Counted from the first letter of the stretch, positions 17,988-28,443 are shown. The stretch is DNA of 64,000 nucleotides from Geodermatophilus siccatus (GCF_900103785.1 NZ_FNHE01000012.1:1-64000); one strand, 5' to 3'. Notes: generated from the sequence alone by a model not told the origin. Translations and numbers: made by a program.

Positions 17988-19334
17988 ATGACGGTGTCGA
18001 GGTACGGCAAGGGCAGATCGTCCGGCGGAGCCGCGACGCGGGGGCGCAGACGTCAGCTGGGCGGAGCGGCGGCGGCCGCGGTCCTGGCCTCGACGCTCGC
18101 CGCCTGTGGCGGTGGCGACGGCGGGGGTTCCACCCCCGTCCTCAACTGGTACATCAACCCGGACTCCGGCGGCCAGGCGGAGATCGCGCAACGGTGCAGC
18201 GACGCCTCGAACGGGGCGTACACGATCGAGACCTCGCAGCTGCCCCGGGAGTCCTCCGCCCAGCGTGAGCAGCTCGTCCGGCGGCTGGCGGCCAACGACA
18301 CCTCGATCGACCTGATGAGCCTGGACCCCCCGTACATCCCCGAGTTCGCGCAGGCCGGCTTCCTCGCCCCCGTCCCCGGGGACCTCGCCGAGCGGGTCAC
18401 GGAGGGCGTCGTGCAGAGCTCGATCGACTCCGCGACGTGGGACGGTGAACTGGTCGCCATCCCGTTCTGGGCCAACACCCAGCTGCTCTGGTACCGCAAG
18501 TCCGTGGCAGAGGCGGCCGGGCTCGACATGACCCAGCCGGTCACCTGGGACCAGCTGGTCACGGCCGCCCAGGAGCAGCAGAAGCTCCTCAGCGCCCAGG
18601 GCCGGCGCGCCGAGTCCCTGACGGTGTGGCTCAACGCGCTCGTCGAGTCCGCCGGGGGCTCCATCATCGAGGAGAACTCCTCGAACCCGGAGGACATCCA
18701 GCTGGGGCTGACCACCCCGGAGGCCGCCCGGGCCGCCGAGGTGATGAACACCGTGGCGAACTCCGGCGTCGTCGGTCCCGCCTTCTCGACGTCGAGTGAG
18801 GACACCAGCGCCACCGAGTTCGAGGGCCCGGACGCCGGCTTCATGGTCAACTGGCCGTTCGTCTACTCGCGGGCGCTCTCCGCCGTCGAGGCGGGCACCC
18901 TGGACGCGTCCGTGCCGGAGGACTACGGCTGGGCGCTGTACCCGGCTGTCGACGCCGGCCAGCCGAGCGCCCCTCCGTTCGGCGGCATCGACCTGGGCGT
19001 CAGCGCCGTGAGCCGGAACGTCGAGCTCGCCTACCAGGCGACGGAGTGCATCACCAGCGACGAGAACCAGACGTACTACATGACCACCAACGGCAACCCC
19101 GCCTCCTCGGCCGCGGTCTACGACGACCCCGAGGTGCTGGAGGTCTTCCCGATGGCCCCGACGATCCTGGACTCCCTGGAGGCGGCGGCCAACCGTCCGC
19201 AGACGCCGTACTACAGCGAGGTCTCCGGAGCCATCCAGCGGGAGTACCACCCGCCGTCGTCGGTGACGCCCGAGACCGGTGAGCGGGCCCAGGCCCTGAT
19301 CGAGGCCGTCCTGTCAGGAGACCAGCTGCTATGA
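17988..19334 (+). CDS. Sugar ABC transporter, substrate-binding lipoprotein
   Basis: A 448-residue extracellular binding protein of the carbohydrate (CUT1) class. A basic N terminus with RGRRRQ precedes a hydrophobic segment and lipobox LAAC (Cys about residue 40), then a Gly-rich linker. The mature part shows the family layout: LVRRLAANDTSIDLMSLDPPYIPEFAQAG, then WDGELVAIPFWANTQLLWYRK near 150. In sequence style it resembles LpqY/ThuE disaccharide binders, but the sugar is not proven. It is first of a four-gene operon and ends overlapping the permease start by four bases. Confidence 0.93.
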   Translation: MTVSRYGKGRSSGGAATRGRRRQLGGAAAAAVLASTLAACGGGDGGGSTPVLNWYINPDSGGQAEIAQRCSDASNGAYTIETSQLPRESSAQREQLVRRLAANDTSIDLMSLDPPYIPEFAQAGFLAPVPGDLAERVTEGVVQSSIDSATWDGELVAIPFWANTQLLWYRKSVAEAAGLDMTQPVTWDQLVTAAQEQQKLLSAQGRRAESLTVWLNALVESAGGSIIEENSSNPEDIQLGLTTPEAARAAEVMNTVANSGVVGPAFSTSSEDTSATEFEGPDAGFMVNWPFVYSRALSAVEAGTLDASVPEDYGWALYPAVDAGQPSAPPFGGIDLGVSAVSRNVELAYQATECITSDENQTYYMTTNGNPASSAAVYDDPEVLEVFPMAPTILDSLEAAANRPQTPYYSEVSGAIQREYHPPSSVTPETGERAQALIEAVLSGDQLL

Positions 19335-20293
19335 GCACCACCACGCTGCCACCCACCGAGAAGACCCAGCCGGTCGCGGCTCCGCGCGGGACCATCAGCG
19401 ACCGCTCGCGCGCCGAACGCAAACTCGGGTGGCTGCTGGCCGGCCCGGCGTTCGTGGTCATGCTGCTGGTCACCGCCTACCCGATCCTGCAGGCGGTCTG
19501 GTACTCGCTGTTCAACTACCGCCTCACCGACCCGGAGAACCGGTCGTTCCGGGGGCTGGGCAACTACGCGGTGATCCTCTCCGACGGCCTCTGGTGGCAG
19601 GCGCTGCTCGTCACGCTGTTCATCACCGTGGTGACCGTCGTCGTCGAGCTGGTCCTGGGCTTCGCGCTGGCGCTGGTGATGGCCAAGGCGCTCAGCTCCA
19701 TCCGGCCCGTCGTCCGGGCGGCGATCCTCATCCCGTACGCGGTCATCACGGTCGTCTCGGCCTTCGCGTGGGCGTTCGCGTTCCGGATCGAGACCGGCTT
19801 CGTCAACAGCTGGTTCGGCTGGCTCCCGGGGGTCGCGGCGGACACCGACTGGTTCGGCGGCCAGTGGACCTCGCTCCTCGTGATCTGCCTGGCCGAGATC
19901 TGGAAGACCACACCCTTCATCTCCCTGCTGATCCTGGCCGGCCTCGCGCAGGTCCCCGACGTGCTGCAGGAGGCGGCCAAGGTCGACGGCGCCACCTGGT
20001 GGCAGCGGATGTGGCGGGTGACCATCCCGAACATGAAGGCGGCGATCATGGTCGCCCTGCTGTTCCGCACGCTCGACGCGTTCCGCATCTTCGACTCGAT
20101 CTTCATCATGACGGCCGGGGCCAACGGCACGGAGTCGGTCTCGTTCCTCGCCTACCGGCAGACGATCGCGCGGGTGGAGATCGGCCTCGGCTCCGCGGTC
20201 TCCGTCCTGCTGTTCCTCTGCGTCGTGATCATCGCGTTCGGATTCATCAAGGGATTCAAGATCGACCTGGCGCAGGCGAGAGGGGAACGCTGA
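19331..20293 (+). CDS. Sugar ABC transporter permease (MalF-type)
   Basis: A 320-residue inner-membrane subunit with a cytoplasmic N-terminal tail and six predicted helices. The cytoplasmic EAA loop, docking site for the ATPase, reads EAAKVDGATWWQRMWRVTIP near residue 215. LAGPAFVVMLLVTAYPILQAVWYSLFNY marks the first helix of MalF/UgpA-like permeases. It pairs with the next gene in a heterodimeric channel for the sugar bound by the lipoprotein. The start overlaps the preceding stop (ATGA). Confidence 0.94.
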   Translation: MSTTTLPPTEKTQPVAAPRGTISDRSRAERKLGWLLAGPAFVVMLLVTAYPILQAVWYSLFNYRLTDPENRSFRGLGNYAVILSDGLWWQALLVTLFITVVTVVVELVLGFALALVMAKALSSIRPVVRAAILIPYAVITVVSAFAWAFAFRIETGFVNSWFGWLPGVAADTDWFGGQWTSLLVICLAEIWKTTPFISLLILAGLAQVPDVLQEAAKVDGATWWQRMWRVTIPNMKAAIMVALLFRTLDAFRIFDSIFIMTAGANGTESVSFLAYRQTIARVEIGLGSAVSVLLFLCVVIIAFGFIKGFKIDLAQARGER

Positions 20294-21126
20294 TGTCCCG
20301 GCGGGAGAAGACCTGGTGGATCATCGGGGGGATCCTGATCGTCCTGTACTGCCTGTTCCCCATCGCGTGGATCGTGGCGCTGTCGTTGAAGGCGCCGGAG
20401 GACATCGCGAACGGCCAGTTCCTCCCGACCGACGCGTCGTGGGAGAACTACTCGACCATCCTCACGGGTTCGGCGAGTGAGCTGTTCCTGCCGGCGCTGC
20501 GCAACTCGTTCGGCATCTGCCTGATCGCGACGTTCATCTCCTGCGTCCTGTCGATGTTCGCCGCCTACGCGATCGCCCGGCTGGACTTCCCGGGGAAGAA
20601 GGTCATCCTCTCCACGGCTCTCGGGGTGGCGATCTTCCCGGTCATCTCGATCGTGACGCCGCTGTTCAACCTCTGGCGGCAGATCGGGCTCTACGACACC
20701 TGGCCCGGGCTGATCATCCCGTACCTGTCGCTGACCCTGCCGATCTCCATCTGGACGATGTCGGCGTTCTTCCGGGAGATCCCCTGGGAGATGGAGCAGG
20801 CGGCGCAGGTGGACGGCGCCACCACCTGGCAGGCGTTCCGCAAGGTGATCGTCCCGCTCGCCGCTCCCGGTGTGTTCACCACGGCGATCATCGCCTTCTT
20901 CATCGCCTGGAACGACTTCGCCTACGGCATCTCCCTGACCTCGACGAGCGCCTCCCGGCCGGTGCCGGCCGCGCTCGGACTGTTCTCGGGGGCGTCGCAG
21001 TTCGAGGACCCGACCGGTGCGATCGCGGCAGCTGCGGTGATCGTCACGATCCCGGTCGTCGTCCTGGTGCTGCTCTTCCAGCGGCGCATCGTCGCCGGCC
21101 TCACCAACGGCGCGGTCAAGGGCTGA
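20293..21126 (+). CDS. Sugar ABC transporter permease (MalG-type)
   Basis: A 277-residue six-helix permease, second half of the channel. The EAA loop reads EQAAQVDGATTWQAFRKVIVP near residue 170. The protein starts with an Arg-rich tip and a helix ending SLKAPEDI, as in MalG/UgpE proteins. Start and preceding stop overlap by one base (TGATG), so the two permeases are translationally coupled. Confidence 0.94.
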   Translation: MSRREKTWWIIGGILIVLYCLFPIAWIVALSLKAPEDIANGQFLPTDASWENYSTILTGSASELFLPALRNSFGICLIATFISCVLSMFAAYAIARLDFPGKKVILSTALGVAIFPVISIVTPLFNLWRQIGLYDTWPGLIIPYLSLTLPISIWTMSAFFREIPWEMEQAAQVDGATTWQAFRKVIVPLAAPGVFTTAIIAFFIAWNDFAYGISLTSTSASRPVPAALGLFSGASQFEDPTGAIAAAAVIVTIPVVVLVLLFQRRIVAGLTNGAVKG

Positions 21127-21164
21127 CCCCCGAACCCACCCACCCAGCGAGGGGACGAGATCTG

Positions 21165-22442
<1,278 letters not shown>

Positions 22443-22455
22443 CCCACCGGCACAG

Positions 22456-22486
22456 GGCGCCGGCGGCCGCACCGGCCGCCGGCGCC
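22456..22486 (+). terminator. Hairpin terminator after sugar ABC operon
   Basis: A perfect 13-bp stem (GGCGCCGGCGGCC and its complement) with loop GCACC begins 14 bases after the ATPase stop. No T tract follows. It probably reduces readthrough into the glucosidase gene 40 bases downstream. Confidence 0.7.
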
Positions 22487-22525
22487 GCTGCCTGTCCGAG
22501 GCCCGCCGACCGCGTCAGGAGCCAG

Positions 22526-24181
22526 ATGCCCCCTCCCGACCTGGAGGGCCGCCGTCCGTGGTGGCGGACGGCCGTCGTGTACGAGGTGTACGTCCGCAGC
22601 TTCGCCGACTCCGACGGGGACGGCGTCGGCGACGTCGACGGCCTGCGCAGCCGGCTGCCGTACCTGACGGACCTCGGCGTGGACGCCCTGTGGGTCACGC
22701 CCTGGTACCCGTCGCCGATGGCCGACGGCGGCTACGACGTCAGCGACCACCGGGACATCGACCCGCGGCTGGGGACCCTGGCCGACGTGGACGCCCTGCT
22801 GGCCGAGGCCCACGCCGTCGGGCTCCGCGTGATCGTCGACCTGGTCGCCAACCACACCTCGGCCGAGCACCCCTGGTTCCGGGCGGCGCTCGCCGGCGGC
22901 CCGGGTGCCCCCGAGCGCGCGCGGTACTTCTTCCGGGACGGCCGGGACGGCGGCACCGCGCCGCCCAACGACTGGATCAGCGCATTCGGCGGTCCGGCCT
23001 GGACCCGGGTGCGCGAGCCGGACGGGGCGATGGGGCAGTGGTACCTGCACCTGTTCGCCCCGGAGCAACCGGACCTCGACTGGGACGACGAGGTCGTGCG
23101 GGAGGAGTTCGACGGGACGGTGCGGTTCTGGCTCGACCGCGGCGTCGACGGCATCCGGGTGGACGCCGCACCGGCCCTGGCGAAGGTGCCCGGCCTGCCC
23201 GACGCCGGCCACGCACCCGGCGCGCTGTTCGAGTCGAGCGCCTGGGTGGACAACCCGCACTGGGACCGCGACGAGGTGCACGACGTCTTCCGGCGCTGGC
23301 GGGCGATCAGTGACGGCTACGACGGCGACCGGGTGTTCGTGTCCGAGGCGGTGGTCGCCGGCCCCGAGCGGCTGGCCCGGTACGTCCGACCCGACGAGCT
23401 GCACACCAGCTTCAACTTCGACTACCTGCGCGCCGCCTGGGACGCGGACGGCCTGCGGGCGGCGATCGACGGGACGCTGTCCGCGCTGGCGCCCGTCGGA
23501 GCACCGCCCACCTGGGTGCTGTCCAGCCACGACGAGACACGGCACGTCACCCGCTTCGGTCGGGAGGCCAGCGGAGCGGGGACCATGGGTTTCGACGCGG
23601 CGTCCCCGACGGACCTCGCCCTGGGCCTCCGGCGGGCGCGCGCCGCCGCCCTGCTCACCCTCGCCCTGCCCGGCAGCGCCTACCTGTACCAGGGGGAGGA
23701 ACTGGGCCTTCCCGAGGTGGATGACCTGCCGGAGGACGTCCTGCAGGACCCGACCTGGGAGCGATCCGGGCACACCGCCCGCGGCCGCGACGGCTGCCGG
23801 GTGCCGCTGCCGTGGTCGGGAGACCGGCCGCCGTTCGGGTTCACCGCCGACGGCGTCCGCCCGTGGCTGCCGCAGCCCGAGTCGTGGCGGGAGCTGACGG
23901 TGGCGGCGCAGCGCGACGACCCGGCGTCCACCCTGTCGCTGTACCGCAACGCCCTGCGGCTCCGGCGCGCCCTGCCCGGCCTCGCCGACGACGGACCGCT
24001 GACGTGGCGCGACCTCGGGGACGGCGTGCTCGCGTTCGACCGTGGCAGCCGCTTCCGCTGCATCGTGAACCTGTCGGACCGGCCGGTGCCGCTGGCCGGG
24101 CAGGGCGAACCGGTGCTCACCAGTTCCCCCGGGACCGCCGACCTGCCGACGGACACGGCCGTCTGGCTGCGGACGGGCTAG
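22526..24181 (+). CDS. GH13 family alpha-glucosidase
   Basis: A 551-residue cytoplasmic glycoside hydrolase of the alpha-amylase superfamily. Conserved regions are present in order: VYEVYVRSFADSDGDGVGDVDG, DLVANHTS, the nucleophile Asp213 in GIRVDAAPA, the acid/base Glu274 in VFVSEAVV, and the transition-state Asp336 in SSHDETRH. LYQGEELGLPEVDDLPEDVLQDP resembles oligo-1,6- and alpha-glucosidases (GH13_30-like). There is no signal peptide, so it would cleave an imported alpha-glucoside delivered by the transporter just upstream. The product sugar could be phosphorylated by the PfkB kinase beyond. Confidence 0.93.
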   Translation: MPPPDLEGRRPWWRTAVVYEVYVRSFADSDGDGVGDVDGLRSRLPYLTDLGVDALWVTPWYPSPMADGGYDVSDHRDIDPRLGTLADVDALLAEAHAVGLRVIVDLVANHTSAEHPWFRAALAGGPGAPERARYFFRDGRDGGTAPPNDWISAFGGPAWTRVREPDGAMGQWYLHLFAPEQPDLDWDDEVVREEFDGTVRFWLDRGVDGIRVDAAPALAKVPGLPDAGHAPGALFESSAWVDNPHWDRDEVHDVFRRWRAISDGYDGDRVFVSEAVVAGPERLARYVRPDELHTSFNFDYLRAAWDADGLRAAIDGTLSALAPVGAPPTWVLSSHDETRHVTRFGREASGAGTMGFDAASPTDLALGLRRARAAALLTLALPGSAYLYQGEELGLPEVDDLPEDVLQDPTWERSGHTARGRDGCRVPLPWSGDRPPFGFTADGVRPWLPQPESWRELTVAAQRDDPASTLSLYRNALRLRRALPGLADDGPLTWRDLGDGVLAFDRGSRFRCIVNLSDRPVPLAGQGEPVLTSSPGTADLPTDTAVWLRTG

Positions 24182-24648
24182 CGGGCCAGCGTCCGGGTGA
24201 GGACGAGACGGTCCTCACCCGGTCCGGCGCGGTCCGGGGCCAGGTGCGCGCTGGCGCCGAGCGCGGTGTGGAAGGCGACCGCGGCGGTGTCCTCCGGCCG
24301 GGTGACCGCCTGGACCACCCGCGCCCCGGTGGCCAGCGCCAGGTCGTCGAACCAGCGCACCAGCCGGCGGCCCAGCCCGGTGCGGCGCCGGTCGTCCCGC
24401 ACGGCCAGCAGGTGCAGGTAGGCCAGCCGGTCGGCGGTGACCACACCCAGCACGTAGCCGACGTCCTCCCCGTCGGCGCTGCGAGCGAGCGCGCCGAAGC
24501 CGCCGAACTGGTCGAACCAGACCGGGTGGTGCAGCGGCCGGGTGTCGACGTCCCAGAACCGGTCGTGCGCCGCCAGCAGGCGGGCGCGGACGGCGGTGGC
24601 CGACAGCTCGGCGAACCCGACCAGCGCGACGTCGTCGCGGTCGGTCAC
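24178..24648 (-). CDS. GNAT-like N-acetyltransferase
   Basis: A 156-residue protein with the acetyl-CoA binding motif LHLLAVRDDRRRTGLGRRLVR and the C-terminal AVAFHTALGAS typical of GNAT enzymes. The substrate is unknown. The GTGA start overlaps the stop of the PfkB kinase gene by four bases, so the two are coupled. Its stop codon shares the CTAG at 24178-24181 with the convergent glucosidase stop. Confidence 0.85.
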   Translation of the reverse strand: MTDRDDVALVGFAELSATAVRARLLAAHDRFWDVDTRPLHHPVWFDQFGGFGALARSADGEDVGYVLGVVTADRLAYLHLLAVRDDRRRTGLGRRLVRWFDDLALATGARVVQAVTRPEDTAAVAFHTALGASAHLAPDRAGPGEDRLVLTRTLAR

Positions 24649-25661
24649 CGGCGGGCCGCCGCCAGTTCGTCGCGGGTCGGCGGGTCGGCGCCCTCGCGGG
24701 TGCAGTTCAGCGCGGCGACGAGCAGGGCGTCGTCGACGATCGGCAGCAGCTGCTCGTCGGGCAGCTGCTCGAGTGCCGCCCGCGTGGTGACCCCCGCCTC
24801 CAGCAGGCCGACGAACAGCCCCGCGGCCAGCGAGTCGCCGGCGCCGACGGTGTCGGCCACGGTCACCCGCGGGGGCTCGCGGTGCAGCAGCTCGCGGCCC
24901 GGCCGGGCGATGCGCAGCGGCGCGCCGCCGTCGGTGAGCACGACCAGGGCGATGCCGCGGTCGGCCCAGCGCAGCGCCGTCGCGTCGAGGTCGTCGACGG
25001 CGTCGGGCTCGAGCCAGGCGAGGTCCTCGGCGCTGACCTTGACGATGTCGGCGCGGGACAGCAGCCGTTCGAGGCGGCCGCGCACCGACTCCGGGGAGTT
25101 GCCCAGCGCCGCCCCGACGGGGCCGTCGGCCAGCATCGGGCGGATGTTGGGGTCGACGCTGACCAGCGCCCGGTCGTCGGCGGCCACCTGCTCCACCAGC
25201 CGGGCGATCGCCTCGCAGCCCGGCGGGGTCCAGCTGGAGATGGAGCCGACGTGCAGGATCGCCGTCCCGGCCGGCAGGACGGCGGCCAGCTCCTCGTCGG
25301 TCCACTGCCAGTCGGCGGCGCCCTGCACGTGGAAGCCGTAGTCCGCATGGCCTTCGGGGCTCAGCCCCACCACGGCGAGGCTGACCGGCTCGGTGGCCGG
25401 CACGAACCCGCCGAGGTCGACGCCGGACAGCTCGACGTGGCGCCGCAGGCCCGCGGCCAGCGGCCCGCTGCCCAGCCGGGCGAGCAGGCGCACCGGGACG
25501 CCGAGCCGACCGGCGGCGACCGCGACGTTGAGGGCGTTGCCGCCGGGACGGGCGACGTAGTGCGGTGTCGTGCCGTGCGGCCCCGCGCCGGCTGCCGCGT
25601 CGGGCAGCATGTCGACGACGAGCTCACCGAGGACGCTCAGCACCGCGCGGTCGCTGCTCAC
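24645..25661 (-). CDS. PfkB-family carbohydrate kinase (fructokinase-like)
   Basis: A 338-residue ribokinase-fold kinase. The N-terminal signature is PGGNALNVAVAAGRLGV and the ATP-binding/catalytic motif DTVGAGDSLAAGLFVGLL with the catalytic Asp in GAGD. The overall pattern is that of fructokinases. It lies beside the glucosidase and sugar importer, so phosphorylation of a released hexose is a reasonable inference; if fructose, the imported sugar could be sucrose-like. GTG at 25661 is 7 bases after TAGGGT (25669-25674), a leaderless start. Confidence 0.9.
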   Translation of the reverse strand: MSSDRAVLSVLGELVVDMLPDAAAGAGPHGTTPHYVARPGGNALNVAVAAGRLGVPVRLLARLGSGPLAAGLRRHVELSGVDLGGFVPATEPVSLAVVGLSPEGHADYGFHVQGAADWQWTDEELAAVLPAGTAILHVGSISSWTPPGCEAIARLVEQVAADDRALVSVDPNIRPMLADGPVGAALGNSPESVRGRLERLLSRADIVKVSAEDLAWLEPDAVDDLDATALRWADRGIALVVLTDGGAPLRIARPGRELLHREPPRVTVADTVGAGDSLAAGLFVGLLEAGVTTRAALEQLPDEQLLPIVDDALLVAALNCTREGADPPTRDELAAARR

Positions 25662-25805
25662 GTCCGCGACCCTAGCGAGCGGAACGCCTCCGCACCTCGC
25701 CGCTGGCTCACGCGCATGCGGACCTGGGACGATGACGGGGACGACGATCGCTGCGGCGCGCCGGACGGGTAGGCCTGGCGCACGACCGCACGAGCAGGAG
25801 GACCG

Positions 25806-26639
25806 ATGCCCAACCCGTTCGTGAAGCTGTGGAGGTACCTCACCGCCTCCGCCAACGCCAAGATCGACGAGAAGGCCGACCCGAAGATCCAGATCCAGCA
25901 GGCGATCGAGGCCGAGCAGCAGCGGCACCAGGCTCTGGCCAACCAGGCCGCAGCGGTGCTGGGCAACCAGCGTCAGCTCGAGATGCGGCTCAACCGGCAG
26001 CTCGGTGAGGTGGAGAAGCTGCAGGCCTCCGCGCGGCAGGCACTGGTGCTGGCCGACCAGACCCGCGCCGGTGGGGACGCGGCCAAGGCGGCCGAGTACG
26101 AGAACGCCGCGCAGGCCTTCGCCACCCAGCTGGTCGCCGCCGAGCAGGCGATGGAGGACCTCAAGCGCAGCCACGACGAGGCGCTGCAGGCCGCCGAGCA
26201 GGCGCGCGGCGCGGTCGAGCAGAGCCGGATGCGGCTGCAGACGACCCTGGCCGAGCGCACCAAGCTGATGAGCCAGCTCGAGCAGGCCAAGATGCAGGAG
26301 CACGTGGCTGCCTCGCTCAAGCAGGTCAACGAGCTCTCCGCGCCGGGCAACACGCCGAGCCTGGGCGAGGTGCGGGACAAGATCGAGGCCCGCTACGCCA
26401 ACGCCCTGGGCCAGGCCGAGCTGGCGCAGACGTCGGTCGAGGGCCGGATGCTCGAGGTGCAGAAGGCGACCCTCGACGTCGCCGGCGCCTCCCGGCTGGA
26501 CCAGATCCGCGCCTCCATGGGGCAGCCGGCGATCACCGGCCAGAACGCGGCCCCGGCCCTGGAGGAGGGCACACCGTCGGTGCCGACGTCCACCGCGCAG
26601 CCGGCGGCCCAGCCCGCCGAGCGCCCCGACCAGCAGTAG
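25806..26639 (+). CDS. pspA: PspA/IM30 family envelope stress protein
   Basis: A 277-residue, almost entirely coiled-coil protein (about residues 25-190) of the PspA/Vipp1 family, corresponding to the mycobacterial 35-kDa antigen Rv2744c. Members assemble on stressed membranes. The N terminus [21 protein letters not shown] forms the short amphipathic helix that contacts lipid. The tail (from about 235) is Pro/Ala/Gln-rich and likely disordered. The ribosome-binding site gcaggaggacc is strong. In mycobacteria it follows clgR directly and is activated by it; here 9.6 kb of carbohydrate genes separate them. Confidence 0.94.
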   Translation: MPNPFVKLWRYLTASANAKIDEKADPKIQIQQAIEAEQQRHQALANQAAAVLGNQRQLEMRLNRQLGEVEKLQASARQALVLADQTRAGGDAAKAAEYENAAQAFATQLVAAEQAMEDLKRSHDEALQAAEQARGAVEQSRMRLQTTLAERTKLMSQLEQAKMQEHVAASLKQVNELSAPGNTPSLGEVRDKIEARYANALGQAELAQTSVEGRMLEVQKATLDVAGASRLDQIRASMGQPAITGQNAAPALEEGTPSVPTSTAQPAAQPAERPDQQ

Positions 26640-26650
26640 CAGGAGGGTCC

Positions 26651-26690
26651 CAGCCCCGACCACTCGCGAGCTCGCGGCGGCGCCCTGCAG
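26651..26690 (+). repeat. Dispersed hairpin repeat, family II
   Basis: Twelve bases after the pspA stop. It shares ACTCGCGAGCTCGCGGCGGCG and the CCCTGCAGG end with the copies at 13325, 16178 and 28396. It is followed immediately by a family I copy, a tandem arrangement also seen at 28396-28503. Confidence 0.6.
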
Positions 26691-26744
26691 GGAACCGCGT
26701 CCTCCTCACCTCCGCGAGGTCAGGGCGGGACCCGGGACGGGGCC
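26691..26744 (+). repeat. Dispersed hairpin repeat, family I
   Basis: The right half, with CAGGGCGGGACCCGGGACGG followed by GGCC (26721-26744), is nearly the same as in the copy at 15511. The left arm is degenerate (GGAACCGCGTCC). It sits between the convergent pspA and nei genes, just before a separate strong hairpin. Confidence 0.6.
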
Positions 26745-26751
26745 GACCGCT

Positions 26752-26783
26752 CGCGGCCCGGTCACCTCGGTGACCGGGCCGCG
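26752..26783. terminator. Bidirectional hairpin between pspA and nei
   Basis: A perfect 15-bp stem CGCGGCCCGGTCACC with a 2-base loop and its complement. It lies between two convergent genes, 5 bases before the end of nei, and would serve as a terminator for both. Confidence 0.7.
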
Positions 26784-26788
26784 GCGTC

Positions 26789-27643
26789 TCAGGAGGCGCT
26801 CGTGAGGGGTGGCGGGTGGTCGGGCTCCCCGGTGCGGGCCGCCGGGTCGACGGAGGCGTCGGTGGCCTGGCAGGTCGGGCACCAGTAGGTGATCCGCTCC
26901 TGCAGGTCCGGCCCCTGGTCACCGCGCAGGATCGGGGTGCCGCAGCGGTAGCAGGGGCGGTCCTTGCGGCCGTAGACCCAGTGGTCGCGGCCGCGACGCA
27001 GGTCGCCGGTGGTGCTCTGCTCCGGGCGGTCGCGGTTGGCCAGCATCAACGAACGGGTCCGCTCGACCAGACCGGGGAGGTCCTCGACGTCGGCCACCCG
27101 CATCCACGGGTGCACGCCGCAGACGAACAGGCCCTCGACCTTGTAGAGGTTGCCGGGCCCGCACAGGTTGCGCTGGTCGAGGATGGCGACGCCGATCTGC
27201 TCGTCGGGGTGCGCCCGCAGTCGGCGCAGTGCCTCGTCGAGGTCCCAGTCCGGACCGAGCACGTCGGGGCCGAGGTGGCCGACGACCTGGTCCTCGTGCG
27301 CGGTGCGCACCATGGCGACGTCGTGCAGCCGGTAGCCCACGCAGTCCCACTGGTCGGTGGCGAGGATGGCGCGGATCGAGAAGGCCGGACCGCCGCGCCA
27401 CCGCGAGCCGTGCCGGTAGATGTGCCAGCTGCCGTCCATCCGGTAGTGGGTGCGCAGCGTCCATCCGTCGGTGAAGCGGGTGAGCATGTGCTTGCCGCGC
27501 GGGACGACCTCGGAGACGGTGCGGCCGGCGAGGTCGGTGGCGGCCAGCTGCGGCACGCGCAGCTCGCCGCGGCGCAGGGTGGCGCCGGCGAGTGCGGTGT
27601 GCATCCGCTTCGCCGCCAGCCAGACGGTGTCTCCCTCGGGCAC
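26789..27643 (-). CDS. nei: DNA glycosylase/AP lyase Nei (endonuclease VIII type)
   Basis: A 284-residue Fpg/Nei family enzyme that removes oxidised bases and cleaves the resulting abasic site. After removal of the first Met the catalytic Pro2-Glu3 are in place (MPEGDTVWLAAKRMHTAL). The helix-two-turn-helix is GVAILDQRNLCGPGNLYKVEGLF, and the C-terminal zinc finger has CYRCGTPI and YWCPTCQ. It resembles mycobacterial Nei (Rv3297), which also neighbours lhr (Rv3296). GTG at 27643 is 7 bases after GACACT (27651-27656), a leaderless start. Confidence 0.95.
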   Translation of the reverse strand: MPEGDTVWLAAKRMHTALAGATLRRGELRVPQLAATDLAGRTVSEVVPRGKHMLTRFTDGWTLRTHYRMDGSWHIYRHGSRWRGGPAFSIRAILATDQWDCVGYRLHDVAMVRTAHEDQVVGHLGPDVLGPDWDLDEALRRLRAHPDEQIGVAILDQRNLCGPGNLYKVEGLFVCGVHPWMRVADVEDLPGLVERTRSLMLANRDRPEQSTTGDLRRGRDHWVYGRKDRPCYRCGTPILRGDQGPDLQERITYWCPTCQATDASVDPAARTGEPDHPPPLTSAS

Positions 27644-27660
27644 GCGCTCCAGTGTCCCCC

Positions 27661-27719
27661 GGCCCCGTCCAGGGCACCGCCCTGAGCGTGCGCAGGGTGG
27701 GCAGGACGGGGACCTTCTG
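27661..27719 (-). repeat. Dispersed hairpin repeat, family I
   Basis: Left arm GGCCCCGTCC (27661-27670), loop side CCTGAGCGTGCGC, right arm GGACGGGGACC (27704-27714). This copy lies upstream of nei, next to its promoter, not at a gene end, which argues that the family is not simply a terminator. Confidence 0.7.
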
Positions 27720-27839
27720 CTGCTCGGACGCGGCGCAGGTCACCTGCGCGGCGGGAAGGCGCAGGTCCGCCGCGGTGCTGAGCCTCCCGTGCAGCGACGC
27801 GACCGATCGACGAACGCCCCGCTCACCGCACCCGAGGCG

Positions 27840-28385
27840 GTGGTCGCCGCCGCCGAGCCGGTCACGGTGACCGTCGCTCGCGACGTGCGTGCCGACCAGC
27901 GCGAGACCTTCGAGGGATGGGCGGCCGAGGTGCTCGACCTGGCCGCGCGGTTCCCGGGCAACCTGGGCGCCAGCCTGCTGCGCCCCGGCCCGGGCTCGAC
28001 CCGCTACCACCTGGTCTACCGGTTCGCCGACGGCGAGTCGCTGGCGCGCTGGGAGCGATCGACCGAGCGGCAGGCCGCGCTGCAGCGCGTCGAGCACCTC
28101 ACCGACCGGGTGGACTACGCCCACGTGGCGGGGCTGGACAGCTTCTTCACGGCCCTGACCCCCTCCCGGCCGGGGCCTCGTTGGCGGCTGACGGTCCTCA
28201 CCGTGGTCGCCGTCTTCGCGATCACGCTGGCCTTGCAGCTGCTGGTCGTCCCGCACGTGTCGGGGTGGCCGCTGCTGGCGCGACTGCTGCTGTCGGCCGT
28301 CGTCGTGGTGGTGCTGCTCGGTTACGTCGTCATGCCGGCGCTGTCGCGGCTGTTCCGCCGCTGGCTGCACCCCTCCCGCGGCTGA
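27840..28385 (+). CDS. ABM-domain membrane protein
   Basis: A roughly 181-residue protein. Residues 1-105 form an antibiotic-biosynthesis-monooxygenase (ABM, ferredoxin-like) domain with FPGNLGASLLRPG and YHLVYRFADGESLARWERS. The C-terminal part has two membrane helices (about 115-135 and 140-165) ending in a basic tail RRWLHPSRG. ABM domains bind small aromatic or haem-like ligands; here the tether suggests a role at the inner membrane face, but no function can be given. The start is uncertain: GTG at 27840 is used; GTG at 27789 is also in frame. Confidence 0.7.
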   Translation: MVAAAEPVTVTVARDVRADQRETFEGWAAEVLDLAARFPGNLGASLLRPGPGSTRYHLVYRFADGESLARWERSTERQAALQRVEHLTDRVDYAHVAGLDSFFTALTPSRPGPRWRLTVLTVVAVFAITLALQLLVVPHVSGWPLLARLLLSAVVVVVLLGYVVMPALSRLFRRWLHPSRG

Positions 28386-28395
28386 CGGAGGGCTC

Positions 28396-28443
28396 CCTGC
28401 CCCCGCCACTCGCCGGCCGGCGGCGGGGATCCTGCTGGGAGGC
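28396..28443 (+). repeat. Dispersed hairpin repeat, family II
   Basis: Ten bases after the ABM gene stop. Core CCCCCGCCACTCGCCGGCC followed by GGCGGCGGGGATCCTGC, matching the family II core at 13325, 16178 and 26651. Confidence 0.6.

Noticed and set aside
25662-25805. ClgR box (CGC-N5-GCG type) upstream of pspA
   Set aside because: Several CGC and GCG triplets occur, but none with correct spacing and flanks; at this GC content such matches are expected by chance.
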